Assembly (NCBI RefSeq): GCF_030409505.1
Contig: NZ_JAUFPZ010000002.1
Location: 62,001-126,000 of the forward strand
Origin: Zunongwangia endophytica
GTDB lineage: Bacteria > Bacteroidota > Bacteroidia > Flavobacteriales > Flavobacteriaceae
Direction of reading: 5' to 3'
DNA: 64,000 nucleotides
Positions 42,712-52,167 of the stretch are shown here, piece by piece; the first letter of the stretch is position 1; every line of letters starts with the position of its first letter. A program made the position numbers and the translations under genes. Below the pieces are notes generated by a model. It was not told the origin of the DNA and did not search any database. It saw only the letters and a list, made by a program, of their open reading frames with translations.

Positions 42712-43473
42712 TTAGCTATTTTTGTAAGCAATAATTCGTAATCGTCGATAATCGGCATACCAGCCATCTTTTTTTAAAAGTTCAGGCTGTAATCTGGATT
42801 GTACTTCATTTTTGATGATGTCGCATTCCTTTTCGGGAATACCTTCAAAAAAAGATTTACCAAACATCGAAAGCCAATCTGTAATTCCGCTTTTAGCATC
42901 GGCTAATTTTGTAGGACGGTCGTATAATTCAGCTAAATGTACTTCAAAGCCAGTCTGTTCTAGAACCTGCGTATATTCAGAAACAGAAGGGAAATACCAC
43001 AACTTGATATTGGCCTGTTTAGGATAGTTTTTTTCAAGTAGAACTTTTTTAAGCGTTTGCTCGATTTTCTGCACGTTTCCTTTACCACCAAACTCAATTA
43101 CAAGTCGGCCATTGCTTTTTAAGTTTTCAAACATGCAATTTGCTGCAGCATGATAATTTTTCACCCAATGTAAAGTAGCGTTAGAGAAGATAGCATCGAA
43201 CCTTTTATTGAAATGAAATTTTGCAGCGTCGCCAACTTCAAAATCTATATTGGGAAAATGAGTTTTTGCATTTTCAATCATACTTTCAGAGGCATCCATT
43301 CCAATAACTTCAGCACCGGCATCAGCAATTTGTTGAGTTAGTTGTCCTGCTCCGCATCCTAAATCTAAAATTCGTTCTCCCGCATTCGGTTTTAAAAGCT
43401 CTATTAGCGAACTTCCGTAGTGAAAAACAAAATCGTGTTTTGTGTTATATAAGGTAGCATCCCAGGTTGCCAT
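42712..43473 (-). CDS. Class I SAM-dependent methyltransferase (trans-aconitate methyltransferase-like)
   Basis: 253 residues. Motif I is RILDLGCGAGQLTQQIA (about 34-50), followed by VIGMDASESMIENAK and AIFSNATLHWVKNYHAA, the Tam-like pattern. Members methylate trans-aconitate or small acids; the substrate here is not determined. It lies upstream of the DUF4269 gene with a one-base gap. The N-terminus MATWDATLYNTKHDFVFHYG is typical of this group. Confidence 0.88.
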   Translation of the reverse strand: MATWDATLYNTKHDFVFHYGSSLIELLKPNAGERILDLGCGAGQLTQQIADAGAEVIGMDASESMIENAKTHFPNIDFEVGDAAKFHFNKRFDAIFSNATLHWVKNYHAAANCMFENLKSNGRLVIEFGGKGNVQKIEQTLKKVLLEKNYPKQANIKLWYFPSVSEYTQVLEQTGFEVHLAELYDRPTKLADAKSGITDWLSMFGKSFFEGIPEKECDIIKNEVQSRLQPELLKKDGWYADYRRLRIIAYKNS

Positions 43474-43702
43474 GTTTTTTAAATTTTAGATTATCGTTTA
43501 GAGAATTGAGTAAGATATTTCATGTTTTTCTATAAAATAAAATTAGGCAAAAATACCGAGCTTCATAATCCAAAAGAAGATTTAAGAAAAAGGTTTTTTA
43601 TGTTAATAAGTCTCAATTAACTTCAATTTCAAAAAGCTTTAACGGGGCTTTATAAGCAAAGCCTCTCACTTCATCGTAATTTAGAAAAAAATTGAAAAAG
43701 CT

Positions 43703-45103
43703 ATGAGTATATTAATTGAAAACAACACAATCACGACGGTGAATCCTGCGACTGGTAAAAGTCTTAAGGATTATCCGCTAATGACGAATGAAGAAGCGAG
43801 TGAAGCTGTAAAAAAATGTCATGAAGCTTTTGTAGAGTGGAAGCATTATTCTTTAGCAGAAAGAGCAGAAGTGCTTAAAAATATAGGAAAAACACTTAAG
43901 GATTATAAAGATGAATTTTCTAAGCTTATGACAAGCGAAATGGGGAAAATCATCGCTCAGGCCGAGGAAGAAATCGAACTTTGTGCGGCGATCTGCGATT
44001 ATAGTGCAGAAACTGGACAAAAAGAATTGGCAAATGAGCCAGAACGTGAACTTCCAGGAGGAGGACGCGGAATAATCACTTATTCTCCAATTGGAGTAAT
44101 CTACGGAATCCAACCATGGAATTTCCCAGCATATCAGGTAGTTCGTTACGCTATTGCAAACTTGATGGCAGGAAACGGAGTATTATTGAAGCATGCTGAA
44201 GGAACAACTGGATCTGGATTAATGTTGCAAGAAATCTTCGAAAAAGCCGGTTTACCTAAAAACTTATTTACCGTATTAATTATTGATCACGATCAATCTG
44301 ATGATATTATCGATAATGATTTTGTAAGAGGAGTAACCTTTACAGGAAGTCCAAACGGTGGTAGAGCTGTAGCTCAAAAAGCAGCTGGAAACCTAAAGAA
44401 AACTGTTTTAGAACTAGGATCTAACGATGCGTATTTAGTATTGGATGATGCAGATATCGATGTTGCTGTAAATTGGAGTGCTCAAGGTAGAACCTATAAT
44501 AATGGGGAGACTTGTGTTGCTGCAAAAAGATTTGTAGTTACAGAGAAAAACTATGACGCTTTCTTAGAAGCATTTGTAGAGAAAATGAAGAATGTAAAAA
44601 TGGGCGATCCAACAAATGAAGATTCTGATATTGGACCAATGGCTCGTGAAGATCTAAGAGAGAAATTGCACAACCAGGTTGAAGAAAGTGTGAAAAACGG
44701 AGCTAAAGTATTATGTGGTGGAGGAATTCCAGATGGAGACGGATTTTTTTACCCATCAACTGTATTGGCGAACGTAAATCCAGGACAACCTGCTTACGAC
44801 GATGAACTATTTGGCCCAGTAGCATCTGTGATCAAAGCGAAAGATGATGAAGATGCAATGCGAATTGCAAATGATAGTAGATTTGGTTTAGGTGGCGGAA
44901 TTTTCTCTAAAGATGAGAAAAAAGCAATCGAACTAGCTGAAAAACATTTTGATACCGGAATGGTGTTTATTAACTCATTCGGTGTAGCACAACCAAATAT
45001 GCCATTTGGTGGAGTTAAAAACTCTGGTTATGGTAGAGAGCATGGAGGATTTGGTATGAAAGAATTTGTAAATACCAAAGCAATCAATATCCTAGAAGGA
45101 TAG
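43703..45103 (+). CDS. NAD(P)-dependent succinate-semialdehyde dehydrogenase
   Basis: 466 residues, the shorter Sad/YneI-like form. Catalytic Cys271 in YNNGETCVAAKRF, general base Glu237 in TVLELGSND and oxyanion Asn140 in IQPWNFPAYQVVRY. The sequence NFPAYQ and the PNMPFGGVKNSGYGREHG tail fit SSADH. It oxidises succinic semialdehyde to succinate, for GABA or related breakdown. No GABA transaminase gene is near. The 43474-43702 gap holds a short GGCTTT/AAAGCC hairpin at 43646-43663 and no other feature. Confidence 0.92.
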   Translation: MSILIENNTITTVNPATGKSLKDYPLMTNEEASEAVKKCHEAFVEWKHYSLAERAEVLKNIGKTLKDYKDEFSKLMTSEMGKIIAQAEEEIELCAAICDYSAETGQKELANEPERELPGGGRGIITYSPIGVIYGIQPWNFPAYQVVRYAIANLMAGNGVLLKHAEGTTGSGLMLQEIFEKAGLPKNLFTVLIIDHDQSDDIIDNDFVRGVTFTGSPNGGRAVAQKAAGNLKKTVLELGSNDAYLVLDDADIDVAVNWSAQGRTYNNGETCVAAKRFVVTEKNYDAFLEAFVEKMKNVKMGDPTNEDSDIGPMAREDLREKLHNQVEESVKNGAKVLCGGGIPDGDGFFYPSTVLANVNPGQPAYDDELFGPVASVIKAKDDEDAMRIANDSRFGLGGGIFSKDEKKAIELAEKHFDTGMVFINSFGVAQPNMPFGGVKNSGYGREHGGFGMKEFVNTKAINILEG

Positions 45104-45153
45104 AAATAAATGTAGTTAAGTCGCTGGAATTAGTTACAGCGCAATTGGTTGGA

Positions 45154-45185
45154 AAAAAAGCCGTGATATTAATCGCGGCTTTTTT
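45154..45185. terminator. Terminator after the succinate-semialdehyde dehydrogenase gene
   Basis: A-run, GCCGTGAT...ATCGCGGC stem (one G-U pair), T-run; sits between convergent stops at 45103 and 45188, so it can serve both. Confidence 0.85.
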
Positions 45186-45187
45186 AT

Positions 45188-45730
45188 TTAGTTAAATGTG
45201 AGGTTTTGAATTGTATTTTCTGCATTAGGATTTACCTGTACGATAAATAACTTTCCGTGTTCAGATTCGTCGATATCAGCTTCAAAATGATCGTAACCTA
45301 AGGTTCGATTGGCAAAATATGGAGTCGTATTTGTATGTCCAACAACTAATACTTTTTTGCCCAAAGTTTCTTTTTTGAATTTTTCTGAATTCAGATTCTT
45401 GTGGTCGTAAACTTCAATAGAAAGATTCTTACTTTCAGCAGTGGGTTGTGCTGTTTCTCTTGTTCTAATGAAATCTGAACTGTAAATCGCATCAAAATCT
45501 GCTTCAGTAAAAATCATTTTCCATTGTTCAGCTCTCTGTTTTCCTTCCGCAGTTAATTCAGGGTTTTTGTTATTAGCGTCTGAAGTATCTTTTTCAGCAT
45601 GTCTTATAAAATAATACGTTGTTGATTTTTCTGACTTATTTTGGCTATTATCATTCTTATTGCCTGGCGTAGTTTGGCAGGAAAACAAAAATGTGAGCAT
45701 AAGTACTAAAAGCGTGATCGATCTGGTCAT
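45188..45730 (-). CDS. SixA-like histidine phosphatase lipoprotein
   Basis: 180 residues. A lipoprotein signal (MTRSITLLVLMLTFLFSCQ, Cys18) then the phosphohistidine phosphatase domain: YYFIRHAEKDTSD with the RHG-like His and VLVVGHTNTTPYF with the second His, plus YSSDFIRTRETAQPTAE. It hydrolyses phosphoesters in the periplasm; the substrate is not known. Its ATG lies three bases after the stop of the upstream phytase-like esterase gene. Confidence 0.87.
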   Translation of the reverse strand: MTRSITLLVLMLTFLFSCQTTPGNKNDNSQNKSEKSTTYYFIRHAEKDTSDANNKNPELTAEGKQRAEQWKMIFTEADFDAIYSSDFIRTRETAQPTAESKNLSIEVYDHKNLNSEKFKKETLGKKVLVVGHTNTTPYFANRTLGYDHFEADIDESEHGKLFIVQVNPNAENTIQNLTFN

Positions 45731-45733
45731 GAT

Positions 45734-46834
45734 TTATTTGATATCTATTTCTAATAAAATCAGCTGTGTGAGCTGTTTAGTAAAGCTATTAAAATTATTA
45801 TCTGAAATTAAAAGGAGAGATTGTTTTCCATTTGGCAATTTTGGGCCAAAACAAATACCCTCAATATTATCAATAATTTTATCTGTTAATTGATCTCTTA
45901 CCGATTTAAAATCAAAAACCAATCTTTTTTCAGCAGGAGTAAAACTTGCTTTTTTTAATGAATGTTGCTCTAGAATATTTGTAGCATTACCGGCATCGAC
46001 ATCAAAAATCTTTACCGTGTTGCTTTTCGAACCATGCCCCGCTGAATATGCGCGTTCTAATACTAAAAAGTTATTTTCTTTATATTCTAAAATTTCGGTA
46101 ACGCCGTTGATCGCAAAATAAAGCCACGGAATTTTAGAAATTCCGTCTAACTTATAAGCGAATTGTTTACTTGCTTTTTTAGAATCTTTATCAAAGTAAG
46201 TGATTCTGGTAAATGATTTAGTCGGAAATAGTTTTGGTTTAGGTCCATCTTGCTCCAACGGTAATTCTGTTGAAACCCAGATGCCTTGGCGATCTTTAGA
46301 TTCAGTCAATCCTTCAAAAACTCCATTATGTCTAGGTTTTTGCTCACCGGTAGCTGTAAAATGCTGAGGAATTTCAAAAGCATCTTCAAAATTCCCATTT
46401 TCGTCTAAGATAAAAATAGAAGGATCTTGCTGATTGTTGATATTCCCTTCACTAGTAATATAAACGTGATTTACTTCCGGTAAAAACCGAATCGATTCAG
46501 GATCTAAAGGATGATCTTTGAAGAATTCAGCCGATTTTTCAATAAAAACGGCTTTATCAAATCTTACCGAATCAATTTTATTTGAAGCAATATCTATTTC
46601 AGCTTCGTAAAACCGTGCATCAGATGGCGTATCAACAATAAGGTAATATTTGCCATTTTTATAGTCGATTCCAGACAACCCGCCGACTTTGGTATCATCT
46701 ACCATTAAGTCTTTATCGATAATATATTCATCCAGAAATTTTACCTGAACACGTTCGTCGTTTACTCTATTGGTGGTCGCACAAGAGGTAAGGAAAAGTC
46801 CAGAAATAGCTAAGAATATTAATTTTTTCATCAT
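45734..46834 (-). CDS. Esterase-like activity of phytase family lipoprotein
   Basis: 366 residues. Lipoprotein signal MMKKLIFLAISGLFLTSCATT (Cys18). Phytase-like beta-propeller: VGGLSGIDYKNGKYYLIVDTPSDARFYEAE near the start, then KPRHNGVFEGLTESKDRQGIWVSTE, LVLERAYSAGHGSKSNTVKIF and NIEGICFGPKLPNGKQSLLLISDNNF at the end, all family hallmarks. It is the leading gene before the SixA-like phosphatase, which fits a pair acting on organic phosphate in the periplasm (inference). Confidence 0.88.
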   Translation of the reverse strand: MMKKLIFLAISGLFLTSCATTNRVNDERVQVKFLDEYIIDKDLMVDDTKVGGLSGIDYKNGKYYLIVDTPSDARFYEAEIDIASNKIDSVRFDKAVFIEKSAEFFKDHPLDPESIRFLPEVNHVYITSEGNINNQQDPSIFILDENGNFEDAFEIPQHFTATGEQKPRHNGVFEGLTESKDRQGIWVSTELPLEQDGPKPKLFPTKSFTRITYFDKDSKKASKQFAYKLDGISKIPWLYFAINGVTEILEYKENNFLVLERAYSAGHGSKSNTVKIFDVDAGNATNILEQHSLKKASFTPAEKRLVFDFKSVRDQLTDKIIDNIEGICFGPKLPNGKQSLLLISDNNFNSFTKQLTQLILLEIDIK

Positions 46835-46948
46835 AAAATTTTTCAGGACGAAAATAACAAAAGCTTAAGTAAAATATGGCTAATCCTTATGACTAATCGG
46901 TTAAATCTAATTGTATTTTTATATAGTTAACCAGTAAAAACAAAAGTT

Positions 46949-47134
46949 ATGAATGATGATCAGTTAGAAGGAAAATGGAAACAGATGAAAGGTGAATTTA
47001 AGCAAAAGTATGGTAAAGTTACCGACGACGACACCACCTATTCTGAAGGGAAATTTGACGAGATGCTTGGAAGACTTCAGGAAAGAACCGGAAAGTCTAA
47101 AGCAGAATTGAGAAAAGAGATAGATAAGTGGTAG
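46949..47134 (+). CDS. CsbD family stress protein
   Basis: 61 residues, the normal length. It reads MNDDQLEGKWKQMKGEFKQKYG then YSEGKFDEMLGRLQERTGKSK, the CsbD signature. It is a small hydrophilic protein induced by general stress in several groups; the mechanism is unknown. It is monocistronic, followed by a terminator. Confidence 0.9.
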   Translation: MNDDQLEGKWKQMKGEFKQKYGKVTDDDTTYSEGKFDEMLGRLQERTGKSKAELRKEIDKW

Positions 47135-47154
47135 TTAAAGCGTAAGCCTTAAAT

Positions 47155-47185
47155 AAAAAGGGACTGCATTTGCAGTCCCTTTTTT
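47155..47185. terminator. Terminator between csbD-type gene and clpB
   Basis: Stem A-run GGGACTGC...GCAGTCCC T-run, lying between the convergent stops at 47134 and 47206. Confidence 0.88.
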
Positions 47186-47205
47186 CATGATTTTTTTTAT
47201 AGTAA

Positions 47206-49809
47206 TTAAGATTCGGCTAATTCTTCCTGATTTCTGAAAACTAAATTGTCGTCAAATTCATCTAAAAGAATAATACTATCGGTACTTATCTTTCCTGAAA
47301 GAATTTCTTTGGATAACTTATTCAATACTTCTTTTTGTACCGTTCTCTTCACTGGTCTTGCTCCAAATTGCGGATCAAATCCTCGTTTTGATAAGAAAGA
47401 CAATGCCTGTTCAGTAGCATCTAAAACAATATTCTGTTTCGCTAGCATCTTCTTAACGCCTTTTAATTGTAAACCAACAATACGTTTGATGTCTTGCTGA
47501 GTAAGTGGCGAGAACATTACAATATCATCGATACGGTTAATAAACTCTGGTCTTACGCTTTGCTTTAATAAACTAAGAACTTCTGTTTTTGATGCCTCCA
47601 TAGCACTTTCAACATCCGGAATATTTTCAAATTTATCCTGAATAATCTGGCTTCCCATGTTAGACGTCATAATAATGATCGTGTTCTTAAAATCTGCCAA
47701 GCGCCCTTTATTATCGGTTAATCGCCCTTCATCTAACACTTGTAATAAAATATTAAAAGTATCTGGATGTGCTTTTTCAATTTCATCTAAAAGAACTACT
47801 GAATAAGGTTTGCGTCGCACTGCTTCCGTTAACTGTCCACCTTCATCATAACCCACATATCCCGGAGGTGCACCAACCAATCGGCTAACAGAGTGGCGTT
47901 CCTGATATTCACTCATATCAATTCTCGTCATAGCCGATTCGTCATCGAATAAATATTCGGCTAAAGCTTTGGCTAACTCTGTTTTTCCTACACCGGTAGT
48001 TCCTAAAAATAAGAACGATCCAATAGGTCTATTTTGGTCTTGCAAGCCAGCACGACTTCTCCTAACCGCATCACTTACTGCAACAATAGCTTCTTCTTGA
48101 CCTACAACACGTTTATGCAATTCATCTTCTAAACGGAGTAATTTTTCGCGTTCGCTTTGTAGCATTTTAGTAACAGGTATTCCTGTCCACTTCGCTACTA
48201 CTTCAGCAATATCATCATTAGTAACTTCTTCCTGAATTAAAGATTTTCCGCTTTCTTTCTCCTGAACTTCTTTTTGCAGGCGTTCTAGTTTTTCCTGAGC
48301 ATCTTTTATCTTTCCATAACGTAATTCGGCTACCTTACCGTAGTCTCCTTCACGTTCAGCACGATCTGCTTCTAATTTATACTCTTCAATTTCAGTTTTT
48401 GCACTTTGGATATTGTCGACGACTTCTTTTTCATTTTTCCATTGTGCATGGATCTCGTTTCGCTCTTCTTTAAGATTCGCTAAATCGGCGTGTAACGATT
48501 TCAGTTTTAATTCATCCTTTTCACGTTTAATCGCTTCAATTTCAATCTCAAGTTGCATGATTTTACGATCCAGCACATCTAATTCTTCCGGTTTGGAATT
48601 AATTTCCATGCGGAGTTTAGATGCTGCTTCATCCATAAGGTCGATCGCTTTATCTGGTAAGAATCGGTTAGTGATATAGCGTTGCGATAATTCTACCGCT
48701 GCGATAATCGCTTCATCTTTAATTCTTACTTTATGGTGCTGCTCATACTTCTCTTTAATACCTCGAAGTATAGAAATTGCACTTTCGGTGTCTGGTTCTT
48801 CCACCATCACTTTCTGAAAACGACGTTCTAGAGCTTTATCTTTTTCGAAATATTTTTGATATTCATCCAAAGTAGTTGCACCAATAGCTCTAAGTTCACC
48901 GCGGGCAAGTGCAGGTTTTAAAATATTGGCTGCATCCATAGCGCCCTGTCCACCACCGGCACCAACTAGCGTGTGGATTTCATCGATAAATAAGACGATA
49001 TTTCCATCGCTATCAGTAACTTCTTTGATAACTGCTTTTAGACGTTCTTCAAATTCACCTTTAAATTTTGCACCGGCGATTAAAGCACCCATATCTAAAG
49101 AGAAAATTTGTTTGTCTTTAAGATTTTCGGGGATGTCACCAGCTACGATACGATGCGCTAAACCTTCTGCAATTGCAGTTTTACCGGTACCCGGTTCACC
49201 AACCAGCATTGGGTTGTTTTTGGTTCTTCGAGACAATATTTGTAGAATTCTACGAATTTCTTCATCTCTACCAATTACCGGATCTAGTTTGCCAGTTTCA
49301 GCAAGCTCATTTAAGTTTTTTGCGTATTTATTAAGGGAGTTGTAAGTTTCTTCAGCACTTTGTGAAGTTACTCGGTCTCCTTTTCTCAATTCTTCAATAG
49401 CTGATTTTAAACCTTTCTCGTTGGCGCCTTGATCTTTTAAGATTTGCGCAACTTTACTAGACGATTTAAAAATGGCTAAGATTAAATGTTCTACAGAAAC
49501 ATATTCATCGTTCATTTTTTTAGCAATGCTCGACGCTTCATTTACTGTTTTGCCGGCTTCCCGACTCAGCATAATATCTCCACCGCTAACTTTTGGAAAA
49601 CTCTGTAGCGTGTTATCCAAAATTTGTGTAAAAAGGTTAACGTTTATGTTCAATTTTTTCAGCAAAAACGGAGTCACATTTTCGTCTACAATAGTAATCG
49701 CTTTAAATAAGTGCTCGTTTTCAATTTGCTGATGGCCCATCTCCTGAGCAAGCTGTTGCGCCTGCTGGATAGCCTCCTGTGATTTTATGGTAAAATTATT
49801 AAAGTTCAT
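47206..49809 (-). CDS. clpB: ATP-dependent disaggregase ClpB
   Basis: 867 residues. N-terminal Clp repeats (about 1-145), AAA1 with Walker [10 protein letters not shown], a middle coiled-coil domain (about 400-520), AAA2 with Walker [10 protein letters not shown] and the C-terminal D2-small domain. The middle domain marks ClpB rather than ClpA/C. With DnaK-DnaJ-GrpE it rescues aggregated proteins; those partners (grpE, broken dnaJ) lie 38 kb away in this window. It is transcribed alone; no clear promoter box was seen before it. Confidence 0.97.
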   Translation of the reverse strand: MNFNNFTIKSQEAIQQAQQLAQEMGHQQIENEHLFKAITIVDENVTPFLLKKLNINVNLFTQILDNTLQSFPKVSGGDIMLSREAGKTVNEASSIAKKMNDEYVSVEHLILAIFKSSSKVAQILKDQGANEKGLKSAIEELRKGDRVTSQSAEETYNSLNKYAKNLNELAETGKLDPVIGRDEEIRRILQILSRRTKNNPMLVGEPGTGKTAIAEGLAHRIVAGDIPENLKDKQIFSLDMGALIAGAKFKGEFEERLKAVIKEVTDSDGNIVLFIDEIHTLVGAGGGQGAMDAANILKPALARGELRAIGATTLDEYQKYFEKDKALERRFQKVMVEEPDTESAISILRGIKEKYEQHHKVRIKDEAIIAAVELSQRYITNRFLPDKAIDLMDEAASKLRMEINSKPEELDVLDRKIMQLEIEIEAIKREKDELKLKSLHADLANLKEERNEIHAQWKNEKEVVDNIQSAKTEIEEYKLEADRAEREGDYGKVAELRYGKIKDAQEKLERLQKEVQEKESGKSLIQEEVTNDDIAEVVAKWTGIPVTKMLQSEREKLLRLEDELHKRVVGQEEAIVAVSDAVRRSRAGLQDQNRPIGSFLFLGTTGVGKTELAKALAEYLFDDESAMTRIDMSEYQERHSVSRLVGAPPGYVGYDEGGQLTEAVRRKPYSVVLLDEIEKAHPDTFNILLQVLDEGRLTDNKGRLADFKNTIIIMTSNMGSQIIQDKFENIPDVESAMEASKTEVLSLLKQSVRPEFINRIDDIVMFSPLTQQDIKRIVGLQLKGVKKMLAKQNIVLDATEQALSFLSKRGFDPQFGARPVKRTVQKEVLNKLSKEILSGKISTDSIILLDEFDDNLVFRNQEELAES

Positions 49810-49966
49810 GTTTTATTTCTTTTTCATATTCTAAATAGCAAATGCTATACCCTAAAGATAATTAGACAAAATGACACTATTTTTAATGAATTTTAAGACA
49901 AAACGTCATAAATGCTAATTATAATGAAAACATTGTATTTAAGCTAAGCATTCGCTTTGAAGGTTT

Positions 49967-49974
49967 TATCTTTG
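49967..49974 (+). promoter_or_regulatory. Promoter -7 element TATCTTTG for ytxJ
   Basis: TATCTTTG 15 bases before the ATG at 49989. No -33 element at usual spacing. Confidence 0.5.
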
Positions 49975-49988
49975 TTTAAAATTGAATT

Positions 49989-50384
49989 ATGGGAATTTTT
50001 GATAAAGTATTTGGAGGAGGAGAGAAGGAAGAAAAAAAGACGTCTGCTATTAATTGGACGCCTTTAACCGATGTTTCGCAATTAGAAATAGCTGAAATGG
50101 AATCTCAGCAACAATTAGTAGCGATCTTAAAGCATTCTACACGTTGTGGAATTAGTCGTATGGTGTTAAAACAATTTGAAAATTCTTACGACATTCCTGA
50201 GGATGCAGAGGTGAAATTATACTTTTTAGACCTTCTTAATCATAGAGATATTTCAAATAAAATAGCTGACCGTTTTAGTGTAAGACACGAAAGTCCGCAG
50301 CTTATCTTGCTTAAGGGAAAAGAGGTGGTTCACCACAGTTCGCATCAGGATATAGAAGTTCAAAATATTAAGGATTTTCTATAA
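49989..50384 (+). CDS. ytxJ: Bacillithiol system redox-active protein YtxJ
   Basis: 131 residues, thioredoxin-like fold. The single active Cys is in ILKHSTRCGISRMVLKQFE (about residues 47-65), with PQLILLKGKEVVHHSSH as the cis-Pro region. YtxJ is a monothiol bacilliredoxin-type partner of bacillithiol; its presence suggests the organism makes this thiol, which some Bacteroidota do. The bsh genes are not in the window. It starts after a short GGGE linker. Confidence 0.9.
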   Translation: MGIFDKVFGGGEKEEKKTSAINWTPLTDVSQLEIAEMESQQQLVAILKHSTRCGISRMVLKQFENSYDIPEDAEVKLYFLDLLNHRDISNKIADRFSVRHESPQLILLKGKEVVHHSSHQDIEVQNIKDFL

Positions 50385-50470
50385 AATTTGAATTTTTAGT
50401 TTTTTTAATTTAATTTTAGAAACCATTGTTAAAGATTATTAATCAATCTGATTAAAATTATGATCATTCG

Positions 50471-50478
50471 TAATTTTG
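50471..50478 (+). promoter_or_regulatory. Promoter -7 element TAATTTTG
   Basis: TAATTTTG, 27 bases before the ATG at 50506. Confidence 0.45.
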
Positions 50479-50505
50479 ATTTAACGAATAAGATTAATCA
50501 TAGTT

Positions 50506-50721
50506 ATGGATAAAGAAATAGATTTTACAGAACTGGAAAAAAGATGGGAAGCCATCAAGGAAAGTCAGGAAAACAATAGAGAAGAAAGAGAGTTCCAAGA
50601 TCACAGCAAAGCGAATCTCCCTGAAGATAGAAAATCAGGCGGAAGCTCTGAAGAGAAAAAAGCTTTAGAAGCTGCAATGCGTGAGTCGCGAGAATTCAGA
50701 AGTTATAATAGAGTGAGATAA
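50506..50721 (+). CDS. Small hydrophilic protein, unknown function
   Basis: 71 residues, strongly charged, with no membrane segment: MDKEIDFTELEKRWEAIKES, a disordered stretch (RKSGGSSEEKK) and a basic end. I do not recognise a family. A -7 box upstream, a terminator right after the stop and normal codon use support it as real. Confidence 0.6.
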   Translation: MDKEIDFTELEKRWEAIKESQENNREEREFQDHSKANLPEDRKSGGSSEEKKALEAAMRESREFRSYNRVR

Positions 50722-50750
50722 AAAAAGCTGCCAAATTTGGCAGCTTTTTT
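50721..50750. terminator. Bidirectional terminator
   Basis: A perfect palindrome AAAAAAGCTGCCAAA and complement, directly after the stop at 50721 and 20 bases before the fahA stop at 50770. It serves both convergent genes. Confidence 0.9.
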
Positions 50751-50769
50751 TATGCTATATATTTTTGGA

Positions 50770-52059
50770 TTATTTCTTTTTAGGTTCGAAAACAGGTAAA
50801 ATTTTGGTGTTAATTTCACCAAAACCAATTCGCATACTCTCATTTTCACAGTGCCCTCGCATAATTACAGTATCATTATCTTCTACAAAGCTACGCGAAC
50901 TACCATCTTCTAAAACTAATGGTTTTTCACCTTTCCACGAAAGTTCTAACATGCTACCGTAAGTATCTGGTGTAGGACCAGAGATTGTTCCAGAAGCCAT
51001 CATATCTCCCGAATTTACCGGGCATCCATTAATGGTGTGATGTGCCAGTTGCTGGCTCATATTCCAATACAAATATTTGTAGTTTGTTTTAGAAAGTAAG
51101 GTTTCGCTTGTATTTTCAGGCTTTAAGTACACTTCAAGTTTAATGTCAAAGCTTTTATCACCTGTGTATTGAAGGTAAGACATCAATTCCTTTTCAGGTT
51201 TTGGTCCTTCGGTTCTAAAAGGTTCTAAAGCATCCATGGTTACAATCCAGGGAGAAATAGAAGATGCAAAGTTTTTAGCCAAGAATGGCCCTAGCGGCGC
51301 ATATTCCCATTTCTGGATATCACGAGCACTCCAATCATTAAACATCACCATTCCAAAGATGTATTCTTCAGCTTCATCTACAGGAATTGGCTCACCAAGT
51401 AAATTGGCATCTGTAGTGATAAAAGCCATTTCCATTTCAAAATCTATTTGTTTTGAAGGTCCAAATACAGGTTCACTTGCGCCTTCTGGCATGGTTTGAC
51501 CTTTTGGACGGTGAATAGGAATGTGGCTGGTTACAATAGAGGAACTTCTACCATGATATCCTACCGGAATGTGAAGCCAGTTTGGCAATAATGCAGTTTC
51601 TTTATCGCGAAACATACTTCCTACATTGGTAGCATGCTCTTTACTAGAATAAAAATCGGTATAATCTCCAACCTGAACCGGCATCTGCATTTCTATTTCA
51701 TCTAAAGTGAAAAGAACAACATTACGATGATCCTGATTATTTTTTAAAGCTTCGTTTTTCTCGTCAAAAATATCAGCAATACGATTTCGTACTAAACGCC
51801 AGGTTTTTTTACCATCTGAAATAAAATCATTTAAAGTATCCTGAAGAAAAATATCATCGGTTAAAGGAATGCCTTCAAAATACCCAAGTTGATGTAATGC
51901 ACCAAGGTCGATCGCAAAATCCCCGATTCTGGTTCCGATAGTGATAATGTCATCTCTGGTTAGAAAAACTCCAAAAGGAATATTCTGAATTGGAAAATCA
52001 GTGTCTTTTGAAATATCTAGCCAGGTTTTTCTGCTGGGATCGTTTGCGGTAATAGACAT
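50770..52059 (-). CDS. fahA: Fumarylacetoacetase
   Basis: 429 residues, full length. Domains: N-terminal SH3-like part (to about 115), then the FAH catalytic domain with HVGSMFRDKE-like ATNVGSMFRDKETALLPNW, PVGYHGRSSSIV, GPSKQIDFEMEMAFITT (metal-binding Glu) and FNDWSARDIQKWEYAPLGPFLAKNF. It cleaves fumarylacetoacetate to fumarate and acetoacetate, last step of tyrosine/phenylalanine catabolism. hmgA and hppD are not within reach. It is divergent from glyA. Confidence 0.95.
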   Translation of the reverse strand: MSITANDPSRKTWLDISKDTDFPIQNIPFGVFLTRDDIITIGTRIGDFAIDLGALHQLGYFEGIPLTDDIFLQDTLNDFISDGKKTWRLVRNRIADIFDEKNEALKNNQDHRNVVLFTLDEIEMQMPVQVGDYTDFYSSKEHATNVGSMFRDKETALLPNWLHIPVGYHGRSSSIVTSHIPIHRPKGQTMPEGASEPVFGPSKQIDFEMEMAFITTDANLLGEPIPVDEAEEYIFGMVMFNDWSARDIQKWEYAPLGPFLAKNFASSISPWIVTMDALEPFRTEGPKPEKELMSYLQYTGDKSFDIKLEVYLKPENTSETLLSKTNYKYLYWNMSQQLAHHTINGCPVNSGDMMASGTISGPTPDTYGSMLELSWKGEKPLVLEDGSSRSFVEDNDTVIMRGHCENESMRIGFGEINTKILPVFEPKKK

Positions 52060-52093
52060 AGAAAAATAAAAATTTGTTAAAATCTGAATGATT

Positions 52094-52101
52094 CAAATAT
52101 A
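52094..52101 (-). promoter_or_regulatory. Promoter -7 element TATATTTG for fahA
   Basis: Minus-strand TATATTTG, 35-42 bases before the ATG at 52059. Confidence 0.5.
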
Positions 52102-52133
52102 TTATTTTCCTGTAATTAACCGAATGTATTTAT

Positions 52134-52141
52134 TACTTTTG
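52134..52141 (+). promoter_or_regulatory. Promoter -7 element TACTTTTG for glyA
   Basis: TACTTTTG, ends 26 bases before the glyA ATG at 52168; its divergent counterpart for fahA is 33 bases away. Confidence 0.5.
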
Positions 52142-52167
52142 ATGAATATTTAACGTAAATAATTAAG

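Noticed and set aside
43646..43663. GGCTTT/AAAGCC hairpin before the succinate-semialdehyde dehydrogenase gene as a riboswitch
   Set aside because: It is only a six-base stem and matches no known aptamer; it is mentioned under the gene and not called as a feature.
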